Shown here: positions 56,637 to 64,000 of the stretch, piece after piece
Position numbering within the stretch: the first letter of the stretch is position 1
Layout of the letters: the number at the start of each line of letters is the position of its first letter
Assembly (NCBI RefSeq): GCF_016862175.1
Contig: NZ_BOML01000056.1
Location: 62,001-126,000 of the forward strand
Length of the DNA: 64,000 nt
Direction: 5' to 3'
Source: Paractinoplanes durhamensis
GTDB taxonomy: Bacteria > Actinomycetota > Actinomycetes > Mycobacteriales > Micromonosporaceae
The notes under the pieces: model-generated
The model's database searches: none
Told to the model about the DNA's origin: nothing
What the model saw: the letters and a program-made list of their open reading frames with translations, nothing else
Made by a program: the position numbers and the translations under genes

Positions 56637-57509
56637 TCACCACAGGAACTCCGCGATCTTCGCGCGGAGGCCGGCCGGATCGAGGCCGTGCGCCCGGGCG
56701 TGGTCCTGCCACGTGCCGTAGCGCCGGATCTCGGCGCGGCCGACACCCAGGTGCAGCACCCGGTGCGGCCGGCCGCCGAGCGCCTCGGCCACCTGCCGGG
56801 CCGACGTGCCGGCCAGGTACGGCTCGACCATGACCAGCTCGGTGTCGGCCAGCTGCCGCAGGCCCTCGGCGTCCAGTGGGCGCGGGGTGTTCGTGTATGC
56901 CACCGTGACGTCCAGGTCGCGGGTCGCCTCCAGCACCGGGTCGAGCATCGGGCCGACCGCGACGACCAGCGGGCCGCCCCGGCGGATCACCCGCAGCCGG
57001 CCGCCGTCCGGGTAGGCCTGGCTGTTCTCCTGCTCGGCGAGCCGGATATAGACCCGGTCGTCGTGCCGGGCCGCGGCTCGCAGCAGCGCCGCGACCTCGT
57101 CCGGGTGACCGGGCACGTGCACGGTCCAGCCCTCGAGCGTGTCCAGCAGCTCCACGTCGCCCGGCGACTGGTGGGTGTAGCCCTCGGCCGCGCCGTCGTA
57201 GGACGCGCCGATGCTGACCAGCACGGCGCCGACGTCCTGGTGGCCGAGGTCGAGCTTGATCTGCTCGTAGGCCCGGTCGATCAGGAACGGCGCGTAGGAG
57301 TGCACGTACGGCCGCAACCCGGTCAGCGCGAGCCCGCCGGCCACCCCGGTCATCAGCTGCTCCCGGATGCCGACGTTGAGCACCCGGTCGGGGTGCCGGC
57401 GCATCGCCGGGCGGAACGCGTCCGCCGAGATGTCGGCGAGCACGACCGCGGTCCGCGGGTCCGAGGCCAGCAGCTCGGTGGTCGTGTCGACGAAGGTCTG
57501 CCGCATCAT
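56637..57509 (-). CDS. Transketolase, C-terminal (pyrimidine-binding) subunit
   Basis: A 290-residue protein covering the pyrimidine and C-terminal domains of transketolase/DXS-like enzymes. TAVVLADIS and RVLNVGIREQLMTGVAGGLALTGLRPYVHSYAPFLIDRAYEQI contain the thiamine diphosphate-activating Glu (REQ). SYDGAAEGYTHQSPGDVELL is typical. It acts with the N-terminal subunit encoded just upstream; the two genes overlap as ATGA. Sugar phosphate substrate uncertain. Confidence 0.9.
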   Translation of the reverse strand: MMRQTFVDTTTELLASDPRTAVVLADISADAFRPAMRRHPDRVLNVGIREQLMTGVAGGLALTGLRPYVHSYAPFLIDRAYEQIKLDLGHQDVGAVLVSIGASYDGAAEGYTHQSPGDVELLDTLEGWTVHVPGHPDEVAALLRAAARHDDRVYIRLAEQENSQAYPDGGRLRVIRRGGPLVVAVGPMLDPVLEATRDLDVTVAYTNTPRPLDAEGLRQLADTELVMVEPYLAGTSARQVAEALGGRPHRVLHLGVGRAEIRRYGTWQDHARAHGLDPAGLRAKIAEFLW

Positions 57510-58192
57510 CGGTCGCTCCACTTCGGTGCCACGGCGGCCACCACCAGATTGGGCCGGTCGTGCCGGCGGGTCAGGGCGTTCTCGATCTGTTCGTGGTCAC
57601 GGCCGTCGACGTGCGCGGCGTCCCAGCCGGGGAAGCGGGCGGCGATGCCACCGGGCCAGCCGTGCGTCGCCGACTGGTTGTCGATGACGACGGCGGTGAG
57701 CGGCAGCTTGATCGCGCCGGCGTAGGCGATCGCCTCGTGGTTGCTGCCCTCGTCCAGCTCGGCGTCGCCGACCAGCACGAACGTGCGGGCGTCGGCGAAG
57801 CCCTGGGCGCGCAGGCCGAGAGCGGTGCCGACGGCGAGGCCCAGACCGTGACCGAGCGATCCGGTGCCGACCTCGACACCCGGGATGCGCAGCCGGTCCG
57901 GGTGGTGCCCGAGCGGGCTGTCCCAGCCGCCCAGATCATCGAGCCACTCGGCCGGGAAGAAACCCTTTGCGGCGAGTACGGCGTAGTAGGCGGCCGGTCC
58001 GTGGCCTTTGGAGAGCAGGAACCGGTCGCGGTCCGGCGCGTCGACGGTGGCCGGGGTGACCCGCAGGACCCTGTCGTAGAGCACCCAGAGCACGTCGAGA
58101 GTCGAGTGCGAGCTGGGTTCGTGCTTCTCGTCCCCGGTCAGCCGGCGGATCAGCGGCCGGAGCGGGTCGGGCGGCAGCGCGGTGATTGTCAT
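57506..58192 (-). CDS. Transketolase, N-terminal (diphosphate-binding) subunit
   Basis: A 228-residue protein with the ThDP-binding part: LSKGHGPAAYYAVLAAKGFFP, the GHGL segment GTGSLGHGLGLAVGTALG, and GDAELDEGSNHEAIAYAGAIKLPLTAVVIDNQSATHG (GDG-like ... N motif). Together with the next gene it makes a split transketolase. ATG 58192. It is divergent from soxR across 46 nt containing an imperfect palindrome. Confidence 0.9.
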   Translation of the reverse strand: MTITALPPDPLRPLIRRLTGDEKHEPSSHSTLDVLWVLYDRVLRVTPATVDAPDRDRFLLSKGHGPAAYYAVLAAKGFFPAEWLDDLGGWDSPLGHHPDRLRIPGVEVGTGSLGHGLGLAVGTALGLRAQGFADARTFVLVGDAELDEGSNHEAIAYAGAIKLPLTAVVIDNQSATHGWPGGIAARFPGWDAAHVDGRDHEQIENALTRRHDRPNLVVAAVAPKWSDR

Positions 58193-58208
58193 GGCGATAG
58201 GCTGCAAC

Positions 58209-58224
58209 TTAAAGTTCACTTCAA
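58209..58224. promoter_or_regulatory. SoxR-operator-like imperfect palindrome
   Basis: TTAAAGTTCACTTCAA reads as TTnAAGTnnACTTnAA, 12 of 16 positions symmetric. It resembles MerR/SoxR operators with AAGT..ACTT cores. Located between soxR and the split transketolase operon. Confidence 0.5.
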
Positions 58225-58238
58225 CTCAAGGGATTGTG

Positions 58239-58679
58239 GTGGAGACCCTCCCCATCGGTGATTTCGCGGCCCGCAGCGGCGTGGCGCCGTCAGCCTTGCG
58301 GTATTACGAGCGCGAGGGCCTGATCAGCTCCACCCGCACCGGCGGCAACCAGCGGCGATACCTGCGCTCGGAGCTGCGGCGGGTGGCCTTCATCAAGATC
58401 GCGCAGCAGGTCGGGGTGTCCCTCGACGAGATCCGCGACGCGCTGGCCGAACTGCCGGAGAACCGCACCCCCACGAAGGCCGACTGGGCGAAGCTGTCGG
58501 CCCATTGGCGCGGCCGGCTGGAGGAGCGGATCGCCATCATGGAACGGCTGCGCGACCAGCTGACCGGCTGCATCGGCTGCGGCTGCCTCTCCCTGCAGCG
58601 ATGCAACCTGATAAACCCGGCCGACCGCCTGGCGGCCCGCGGCGCCGGCCCGCAGATGATCGTCAACCCGCCGCGGTGA
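58239..58679 (+). CDS. soxR: Redox-sensitive MerR-family regulator SoxR
   Basis: A 146-residue regulator. The MerR winged helix is IGDFAARSGVAPSALRYYEREGLI, and the [2Fe-2S] cluster cysteines are C111, C114, C116 and C122 (CIGCGCLSLQRC), as in SoxR. The dimerisation helix lies between. In actinomycetes SoxR responds to redox-active metabolites such as phenazines or actinorhodin. GTG 58239 is favoured because AAGGG is 6 nt upstream. It faces the split transketolase genes and overlaps the convergent histidine kinase by 17 nt. Confidence 0.93.
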   Translation: METLPIGDFAARSGVAPSALRYYEREGLISSTRTGGNQRRYLRSELRRVAFIKIAQQVGVSLDEIRDALAELPENRTPTKADWAKLSAHWRGRLEERIAIMERLRDQLTGCIGCGCLSLQRCNLINPADRLAARGAGPQMIVNPPR

Positions 58680-59850
58680 CCGCCGGCAGGTAGGCGGAGA
58701 TGCCGGTCCCGCCGCCGGGTTCCGACTCGATCCGCAGCGTGCCGGCAAGCTCTTCGATCCGCTGGCGCATGCCGACCAGACCGAACCCGCCACCGTTGTC
58801 GGACGCGGGCGGCGCGGCCGGATCGAAGCCGCGACCGTCGTCGCGCACGTCGAGCGCCACGTCCCGGTCCATGTAGGACAGGGTGATCCCGACCCGCGTC
58901 GCCGCGGCGTGCCGGGCAACGTTGGCGAGCGCTTCCTGCGCCGTACGCAGAAGAGCCGCTTCCGCAGCCGCCGGCATCGCACGGGCCGTTCCCGTCGTGG
59001 TGACCTCGGCGGTGACGCCGTGCCGGTCCGACCAGCGGGCGGCGACCTCGGCGAGAGCCTGGTCGAGCCGCCCGGTCTCCAGCTCCTTCGGACGCAGCTC
59101 ATGCACTGAGCGCCGGGCTTCGGTGAGGCTCTCCCGGGCCAGCGCGATCGCCGCATCGTGGTGCCGCTGCCACTCAGCTCCCGGCGCCGCCTGCAGCTGG
59201 GTGATGATCCCGATCAGACCCTGGGCGAGGGTGTCGTGGAGCTCCCGGGCCATCCGCTGCCGCTCGTCCAGCACGCCGGCCGCCCGCGCCTGATCGAGCA
59301 GTTGCTCCTGCAGGTCGGCGTTCTCGGCCAGCGCGGCCGCCAGCCGCTGGTTGGCGGCGTTGGTCTCGGCCTGCGCTGCTTCCCTGATCCGCATCAGCCA
59401 GGCCAACCCACACATCGGCACGGCGTTGGCGAGCACGGTGGCTCCCCAGCCGAGCGCCCCCAGCCAGGTGCCGAGATCAAGGTCGGCCACCTGAGCGGTG
59501 CCGGCGACGAGCCCCGCGCCGGCGATGAAGTACAGCTCGGCGGGCCACCCGATGATCCGGAAGGCGTAGAAGTAGCAGGCGGCACTGTAGAACCCGAACC
59601 ACGGGTTGCGAACGACCAGCACCAGCGTGATCAGCAGAAGCCCGGCCAGAAAGACCCGCATCACGAGCGGCCGATCCCGCCAGGGCGGATGCACCGTATA
59701 GAGCCCGAAAATCCAGAGCGCCGCGAGCGCACACAGCACAAGATCGAGCCGGTCCTGCCCGGTGACAGCGGTGACGGCGGCGAGAATCGCGAGCAGGACA
59801 TACGGCGCAACGGTGGTCAGCCAGCCGAGCCGGCTCTGCGCGACATCCAC
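58663..59850 (-). CDS. NarL-type membrane sensor histidine kinase
   Basis: A 395-residue kinase. Five or six N-terminal helices (residues 12-152) form the sensor. A coiled coil (ETNAANQRLAAALAENADLQEQLLDQA) leads to the HisKA_3 domain ERQRMARELHDTLAQGL (H205) and an ATPase domain with ALANVARHAAATRV, DDGRGFD and GGGFGLVGMRQRIEELAG. No response regulator is in the window; the upstream neighbour is a tRNA gene. Membrane-intrinsic signal likely. Confidence 0.9.
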   Translation of the reverse strand: MDVAQSRLGWLTTVAPYVLLAILAAVTAVTGQDRLDLVLCALAALWIFGLYTVHPPWRDRPLVMRVFLAGLLLITLVLVVRNPWFGFYSAACYFYAFRIIGWPAELYFIAGAGLVAGTAQVADLDLGTWLGALGWGATVLANAVPMCGLAWLMRIREAAQAETNAANQRLAAALAENADLQEQLLDQARAAGVLDERQRMARELHDTLAQGLIGIITQLQAAPGAEWQRHHDAAIALARESLTEARRSVHELRPKELETGRLDQALAEVAARWSDRHGVTAEVTTTGTARAMPAAAEAALLRTAQEALANVARHAAATRVGITLSYMDRDVALDVRDDGRGFDPAAPPASDNGGGFGLVGMRQRIEELAGTLRIESEPGGGTGISAYLPAVTAAG

Positions 59851-59880
59851 CGAGACAATCTAGGCCCGTTGGGCTTGAAG

Positions 59881-59965
59881 CGGAGGGCGTGGGATTCGAA
59901 CCCACGATGAGTTTCCCCATACCGGTTTTCAAGACCGGCGCCATCGGCCACTAGGCGAGCCCTCC
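59881..59965 (-). tRNA. tRNA-Ser(TGA)
   Basis: Reading leftward, the acceptor stem GGAGGGC (59965-59959) pairs with GCCCTCC (59888-59882). The anticodon loop CTTGAAA holds TGA, decoding UCA-type serine codons. A long variable arm and a T-loop GTTCGAATC are present as expected for type II tRNA. The 3' CCA is not encoded. Discriminator base is G. Confidence 0.95.
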
Positions 59966-60013
59966 CGTGTGCGCTCCCAGTTTGCCAGACCCGGTCACGT
60001 CGCTTGGCAGGAC

Positions 60014-60084
60014 CTCTTAACCGAAACTTGTATTAAGAGTCTTAACAGGCTTCCGAGCTGGGGAAACTCGGCATTTTCCGAGTT
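60014..60084. promoter_or_regulatory. Two inverted repeats upstream of the GH30-GH18 operon
   Basis: CTCTTAA (60014-60020) and TTAAGAG (60033-60039) are perfect 7-bp arms, as are AACTCGG (60065-60071) and CCGAGTT (60078-60084). They lie 10-80 nt before the TTGACA box and are candidate operators for carbohydrate control. Neither matches a regulator site I can name. Confidence 0.45.
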
Positions 60085-60093
60085 GCTCCACGG

Positions 60094-60124
60094 TTGACAA
60101 GGCATCGACATGAGTGTTTATTGT
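60094..60124 (+). promoter_or_regulatory. Probable promoter of the GH30-GH18 operon
   Basis: TTGACA at 60094-60099 is followed by TTTATT at 60117 (17-nt spacing) or TATTGT at 60119 (19-nt spacing). It leaves a leader of about 50 nt before the ATG at 60183. Confidence 0.5.
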
Positions 60125-60182
60125 TCACTTGCCTTACCAATCCCGGCCACGGCCCCCACCTCGGCAAGGGAGTCCCCAACTC

Positions 60183-62042
60183 ATGTCCATCCCCAACCGG
60201 AGAAGAAAGACGCTGGTCGTTGCCGCCTCGGCGGTCCTGCTCAGCTCGGCCGTCGTGGTCGCGGCTCCGCAGGCCTTCGCGGCCGGTGAAGCGGTCAACG
60301 TCTACCTCACCACTACCAGTGACAGTGGCGGTCGTACCGTCACCCGCGGGCTGCAGCAACAGACCCCCATCTCGTTCGCGAGCAGCAGCGGCAGTGCCAA
60401 CCAGACGATCACCGTCAACGAGGGCACCACCTATCAACCGTTCGAAGGTGCTGGCGCGTCGATGACCGACACCGCCGCTTTCGATCTGAAGGGCTCAGGT
60501 GCGCTCTCCGCAGCAACGCAGAGCGACGTCCTGACCAAGCTGTTCAGCAACTCGGGCGGCATCGGCGTCAGTGCGCTGCGCAACGTCATCGGGTCGTCGG
60601 ACCTGGCGCAGAACAGCTACTCGTACGACACCACCTGCTGCGACGTGAACGACTTCTCGTTGTCGCGGGACGCCGACATCCTGGCGTTGACGAAGCAGGC
60701 GTACGCACTGAATCCGTCGATGTTCGTGATGGGTTCGCCCTGGTCGGCACCGACCTGGATGAAGGACAACGGCGCGTACAGCCAGGGGTATCTGCAGTCG
60801 CAGTACTACGCGGCCTACGCCCAGTATTTCGTCAAGTACATCCAGGGCTATCAGGCGCAGGGCGTGCCGATCCGGTATGTGACCGAGCAGAACGAGCCGG
60901 GTTGTTGCGCCGGCTACCCGTCGATGCAGTGGACCACGTCGGGGCTGCAGTATTTCGCCAAGACGAACCTGCTGCCGGCGCTGGCCAGTGCCGGGCTCAG
61001 CACGAAGCTGCTGGTCGGCGACTGGAACTTCGACACGTACGACACATGGGTGGCGCCGCTGCTCGCGGACACCGCGATCCGCAACCACCCGAATTTCGGT
61101 GGCATCGCGTGGCACGACTACGCCGGGTCGCCGTCGACGGCGACCACCGTCCACAACCAGTACCCGTCGGTCAACGCCTACATGACCGAGCACTCGGGTG
61201 GCACCTGGGTCGGCAACCAGCACGCCGATGACATGGGTGACCTGATCGACTACTTCCGCAACTGGGGTCGTAGCTGGACCAAGTGGTCGCTCGCCGTCGA
61301 CGAGGCGATGGGTCCGCACAACGGCGGTTGCGGCACGTGCACCGGCCTGGTGACCGTGCACCGCAACGACGGCCGCAGCGGCCAGGTCGACTACACCATC
61401 GAGTACTACACGATGGGTCACCTCACCAAGTTCGTGAAGCCGGGTGCGGTGCGGATCGACTCCAGTGCCAACTCGACCGTCCCCAACGTCGCGTTCAGGA
61501 ACAGCGACGGGTCGAAGGCGTTGATCGCGTACAACACCAGCGGCAGCGCCCAGTCGATCAAGGTGAACTGGGGTGGGCAGTCCTTCACGTATTCGTTGCC
61601 CACCAAGACGTCGGCGACCTTCACGTGGAGTGGCGCCACCACCACCCCAACCGACAGAACGGGCGCGATCACCGGTCTCGGTGGCAAGTGCCTCGACGTC
61701 ACCGGCGGCTCGACCACCAACGGCAACCAGCCCCAGCTGTGGGACTGCGTGGCCGGCAGCGCCAACCAGCAGTGGACGGTCGGCGCCGACGGCTCGGTCA
61801 AGGGCCTCGGCAAGTGCCTCGACGTGGCGAACAACTCCACTGCGGACGGCGGCACGGTGCACCTCTGGGACTGCTACTCGACCGTCGCTTCGCAGAAGTG
61901 GACCGCGTCCGGCGGCACGCTGATCAACTCCGCGTCCGGCAAGTGCCTCGACGTCAAGGACAACAACTCCGCCAACGGGGCCAAACTGCAGATCTGGAGC
62001 TGCACCGGCGCCGCCAATCAGAAGTGGCAGGTTCCGGCATGA
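60183..62042 (+). CDS. Secreted GH30 family glycoside hydrolase with C-terminal CBM13
   Basis: A 619-residue secreted enzyme. The signal peptide ends near AFA (residue 33). The GH30 catalytic domain spans about residues 70-490: acid/base E238 in TEQNEPG and nucleophile E336 in MTEHSGG. Ser/Pro linker TTTPTDR leads to a ricin-type beta-trefoil (CBM13, about 495-619) with three GKCLDV ... QxW repeats. Family members hydrolyse beta-1,6-glucan, galactan or related polymers. ATG 60183 (MSIPNRRRK). Its TGA overlaps the ATG of the GH18 gene. Confidence 0.9.
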   Translation: MSIPNRRRKTLVVAASAVLLSSAVVVAAPQAFAAGEAVNVYLTTTSDSGGRTVTRGLQQQTPISFASSSGSANQTITVNEGTTYQPFEGAGASMTDTAAFDLKGSGALSAATQSDVLTKLFSNSGGIGVSALRNVIGSSDLAQNSYSYDTTCCDVNDFSLSRDADILALTKQAYALNPSMFVMGSPWSAPTWMKDNGAYSQGYLQSQYYAAYAQYFVKYIQGYQAQGVPIRYVTEQNEPGCCAGYPSMQWTTSGLQYFAKTNLLPALASAGLSTKLLVGDWNFDTYDTWVAPLLADTAIRNHPNFGGIAWHDYAGSPSTATTVHNQYPSVNAYMTEHSGGTWVGNQHADDMGDLIDYFRNWGRSWTKWSLAVDEAMGPHNGGCGTCTGLVTVHRNDGRSGQVDYTIEYYTMGHLTKFVKPGAVRIDSSANSTVPNVAFRNSDGSKALIAYNTSGSAQSIKVNWGGQSFTYSLPTKTSATFTWSGATTTPTDRTGAITGLGGKCLDVTGGSTTNGNQPQLWDCVAGSANQQWTVGADGSVKGLGKCLDVANNSTADGGTVHLWDCYSTVASQKWTASGGTLINSASGKCLDVKDNNSANGAKLQIWSCTGAANQKWQVPA

Positions 62043-62500
62043 AAAGGCTCCTAGCAATCCTCGGCGGCGCCGCGGTGGTCGCCACGATGGGCGTTATCGG
62101 CATCACGACCGCGTCGGCGGCCAGTGCCGGCACCCTGGTCAGCGGGCTGAACGGCAAGTGTCTCGACGTCACCGAGGGTTCGACGGCCAACGGCAACCAG
62201 CCGCAGCTGTGGGACTGCGTGGCCGGCAGTGCCAACCAGCAGTGGACGCTGGCTGACAACGGTTCGGTGCAGGGCAAGGGCAAATGCCTGGACGTGGCGA
62301 ACAACTCGACCGCGGACGGCGGCGTCGTGCACCTCTGGGACTGCTACGACACGGTGGCGTCCCAGAAGTGGACCCTGTCCAACGGCGCTCTGGTCAACAC
62401 GGCGTCCGGCAAGTGCCTCGACGTCAAGGACAAGAACACCGCCAACGGCGCAAAACTTCAAATCTGGTCGTGTACGGCTACGTCGAACCAGAAGTGGACA
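61676..62500 (+). repeat. Duplicated CBM13 coding region across the GH30/GH18 boundary
   Basis: The GH30 C-terminal CBM13 (about 61676-62036) and the GH18 N-terminal CBM13 (about 62132-62500) share long identical DNA stretches, for example CAACGGCAACCAGCC and GTGGCCGGCAG. A copying event within the operon is likely. Confidence 0.8.
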
Positions 62501-63442
62501 TTCGGCGGAAGCACGACACCCCCGACCACCAGCCCGACCACCACTCCGCCGTCCACCGGCGGCCCGGGGATCAAGGCGGTCGCGCCCTACTACTACACCG
62601 GTTGGGGCAACCCGCCGAACCTCACCACGGTCACCCAGACCACCGGGGTCAAGTGGTTCACCATGGCGTTCATGCTGAACAGCGGCAACTGCGACCCCAA
62701 GTGGGACGGCAGCCGGGCGCTGACCGGCGGGGCCGACCAGACCGCGATCAACACGATCCGGGCCAACGGGGGTGACGTCGTCATCTCGTTCGGCGGTGCT
62801 GCCGGACCGTGGCTCGAGCACACCTGCTCGAGCGCGTCGGCGCTGGCCGCGGCGTACCAGAAGGTCATCAACGCGTACGGGCTCAAGGCCATCGACATCG
62901 ACATCGAGGGCACGCCGTACGACACCGCGGCCGACCAGCAGAAGACGGTCGACGCGCTGAAGACCATCAAGGCCAACAACCCCGGCATCACCACCTACAT
63001 CACGCTGGGCAGCTACACGACCGGGCCGGACGCCTCGCTGATCAACCGGGCGGCCGCGGCCGGCCTGGTGGTCGACGGCTGGGGCATCATGACCTTCGAC
63101 TGGGGCAGCACCGGCAACAACCAGGGCGCGCTGACCATCCAGGCGGCGGACGGGCTCAAGAACCGGCTCAAGACGGCGTACGGCTGGTCGGACGCGGAGG
63201 CCTACAAGCACGTCGGCATCTCCTCGATGAACGGCATCACCGACGAGAACGCGGTGGTCACCCTCGCGGACATGCAGACCATCACGGCGTACGCCCAGCA
63301 GCACACGATCGCCCGGCTCACCTTCTGGTCGCTGAACCGCGACCGGCAGTGCTCCGGCGGCTACCCGAACGACGACACGTGCAGTGGCGTGTCCCAGTCG
63401 GCGTACCAGTTCACGAAGATCATCGGCGCTTACAAGGGCTGA
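62039..63442 (+). CDS. Secreted GH18 chitinase-like protein with N-terminal CBM13
   Basis: A 467-residue secreted enzyme. A signal peptide (ending SAASA near residue 30) is followed directly by a CBM13 trefoil (about 34-156) that is close to the one at the end of the GH30 protein. A Thr/Pro linker leads to a GH18 domain (residues 178-467) beginning VAPYYYTGWGN with catalytic E290 in AIDIDIEG. It resembles the PF-ChiA-like GH18 subgroup. The ATG overlaps the GH30 stop (ATGA), so translation is coupled. A strong terminator follows. Confidence 0.92.
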   Translation: MKRLLAILGGAAVVATMGVIGITTASAASAGTLVSGLNGKCLDVTEGSTANGNQPQLWDCVAGSANQQWTLADNGSVQGKGKCLDVANNSTADGGVVHLWDCYDTVASQKWTLSNGALVNTASGKCLDVKDKNTANGAKLQIWSCTATSNQKWTFGGSTTPPTTSPTTTPPSTGGPGIKAVAPYYYTGWGNPPNLTTVTQTTGVKWFTMAFMLNSGNCDPKWDGSRALTGGADQTAINTIRANGGDVVISFGGAAGPWLEHTCSSASALAAAYQKVINAYGLKAIDIDIEGTPYDTAADQQKTVDALKTIKANNPGITTYITLGSYTTGPDASLINRAAAAGLVVDGWGIMTFDWGSTGNNQGALTIQAADGLKNRLKTAYGWSDAEAYKHVGISSMNGITDENAVVTLADMQTITAYAQQHTIARLTFWSLNRDRQCSGGYPNDDTCSGVSQSAYQFTKIIGAYKG

Positions 63443-63462
63443 TCTTCGACGGGCGAGGGGCT

Positions 63463-63506
63463 CGCGAGCAGCGGTGGGCGCTGCTCGCGGGCCTCTCTCG
63501 TTTTTT
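63463..63506 (+). terminator. Intrinsic terminator after the GH18 gene
   Basis: A perfect 11-bp stem (CGCGAGCAGCG / CGCTGCTCGCG) with a 5-nt loop, extended by GAGG/CCTC pairing, and followed by six T residues at 63501-63506. Confidence 0.88.
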
Positions 63507-63534
63507 GTCGTACGCCTCGGGCAAGCTAAAGCCC

Positions 63535-64000
63535 ATGCAAGCGATCGTGATCGAAGACAAGCAGCTGGTCCTGCGCGAGGTGCCCGATCCGGTGCCCGGC
63601 GACGGCGAGGTGGTCGTCGACGTCACCGCGGCCGGCGTCAACCGGGCCGACATCTCCCAGCGGCAGGGTTTCTACCCACCACCACCCGGCGCCTCCGCCT
63701 ATCCCGGCCTCGAGTGCGCCGGCGTGATCAGCGCGGTCGGCCCCGGCGTCACCGGCCGGCACGTGGGTGAGCGGGTGTCCGCCCTGCTGGCCGGCGGCGG
63801 CTACGCGGAAAAGGTGGCGGTCCCGGCCGGTCAGCTGCTGCCGGTGCCGACCGGCCTGTCGCTGCAGGAGTCGGCGGCGCTGCCCGAGGTCGCGTGCACG
63901 GTGTGGTCCAACTCGATCGACCGCGACCGCCTGCGCAAGGGCGAGACGCTGCTGGTGCACGGGGGTGGCAGCGGCATCGGCACGTTCGCGATCCAGCTCG
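63535..64000 (+). CDS. Quinone oxidoreductase (MDR family), 5' part
   Basis: The first 155 codons of a medium-chain dehydrogenase/reductase. The catalytic-domain text EVPDPVPGDGEVVVDVTAAGVNRADISQRQGFYPPPPG, SAYPGLECAGVISAVGPGV and LPEVACTVWSN is that of NAD(P)H:quinone oxidoreductases (QOR/PIG3 type) lacking structural zinc. The cofactor loop VHGGGSGIGTFAIQL begins just before the edge. ATG 63535. The remainder is outside the window. Confidence 0.9.
   Translation, partial: MQAIVIEDKQLVLREVPDPVPGDGEVVVDVTAAGVNRADISQRQGFYPPPPGASAYPGLECAGVISAVGPGVTGRHVGERVSALLAGGGYAEKVAVPAGQLLPVPTGLSLQESAALPEVACTVWSNSIDRDRLRKGETLLVHGGGSGIGTFAIQL

Overview
The window is very GC-rich, densely packed chromosomal DNA with frequent GTG starts and many 4-nt stop/start overlaps. 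Gene content (bacterial proteasome activator Bpa, type VII secretion EccB, WcaJ-like sugar transferase, DUF4192, DUF5926, LCP protein, secreted plant/fungal-polymer hydrolases) points to a filamentous actinomycete, most likely Micromonosporaceae (Actinoplanes-like); the genus is an inference. The core set serS, pheA, bpa and ppiA-rhomboid is typical of the oriC-proximal part of actinomycete chromosomes. No phage, IS, integrase or CRISPR was seen.

Layout. 0-10 kb: a partial sugar kinase-like gene, a GNAT protein, DUF4192, a Tat-exported PhoD phosphatase, the molybdenum-cofactor pair fdhD/mobA with DUF6457, a YbjN-type protein, a beta-propeller lipoprotein, and an Lrp regulator divergent from dimethylargininase. 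10-19 kb: bpa, two coupled HAD phosphatases and serS, OsmC, a zincin, AIM24, pheA, an ACT protein, a PAS protein and a degenerate NERD protein. 19-30 kb: arginine deiminase, a GH16-like protein, DUF5926, an orphan histidine kinase, a GDPD-rhodanese-LCP run, an acetate-type symporter with DUF485, and a small VOC/DUF433/HAD cluster. 30-42 kb: an ABC exporter, an RlpA-like secreted protein, a second symporter operon, DUF4173, an OmpR/EnvZ-type pair and a LytS/LytTR pair divergent from a PET-hydrolase-like cutinase. 42-51 kb: a TetR remnant, a WcaJ-like sugar transferase, an Fpg/Nei glycosylase, a GT4 glycosyltransferase, a predicted small secreted peptide, a glycerol-1-phosphate/CDP-alcohol operon and an aminotransferase. 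51-64 kb: CorA, EccB, a DUF5324-like protein, PpiA, rhomboid, split transketolase facing SoxR, a NarL-type kinase, tRNA-Ser(TGA), a translationally coupled GH30-GH18 pair, and the start of a quinone oxidoreductase gene.

Most unusual signals. (1) At two unrelated operon junctions (mobA/DUF6457 and lytS/lytR) the stop-start overlap has been tandemly duplicated. Each copy makes a mini-ORF joined to its neighbours by 4-nt ATGA/GTGA overlaps, and every unit length is 2 modulo 3, which is what this chain requires. (2) There are two DnaA-box assemblies away from any dnaA gene: an inverted pair upstream of DUF4192 and six same-orientation boxes upstream of an OmpR-type two-component operon. (3) A near-identical ricin-type CBM13 domain lies on both sides of the GH30/GH18 gene boundary. 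These are sequence observations; their functions are inferred.
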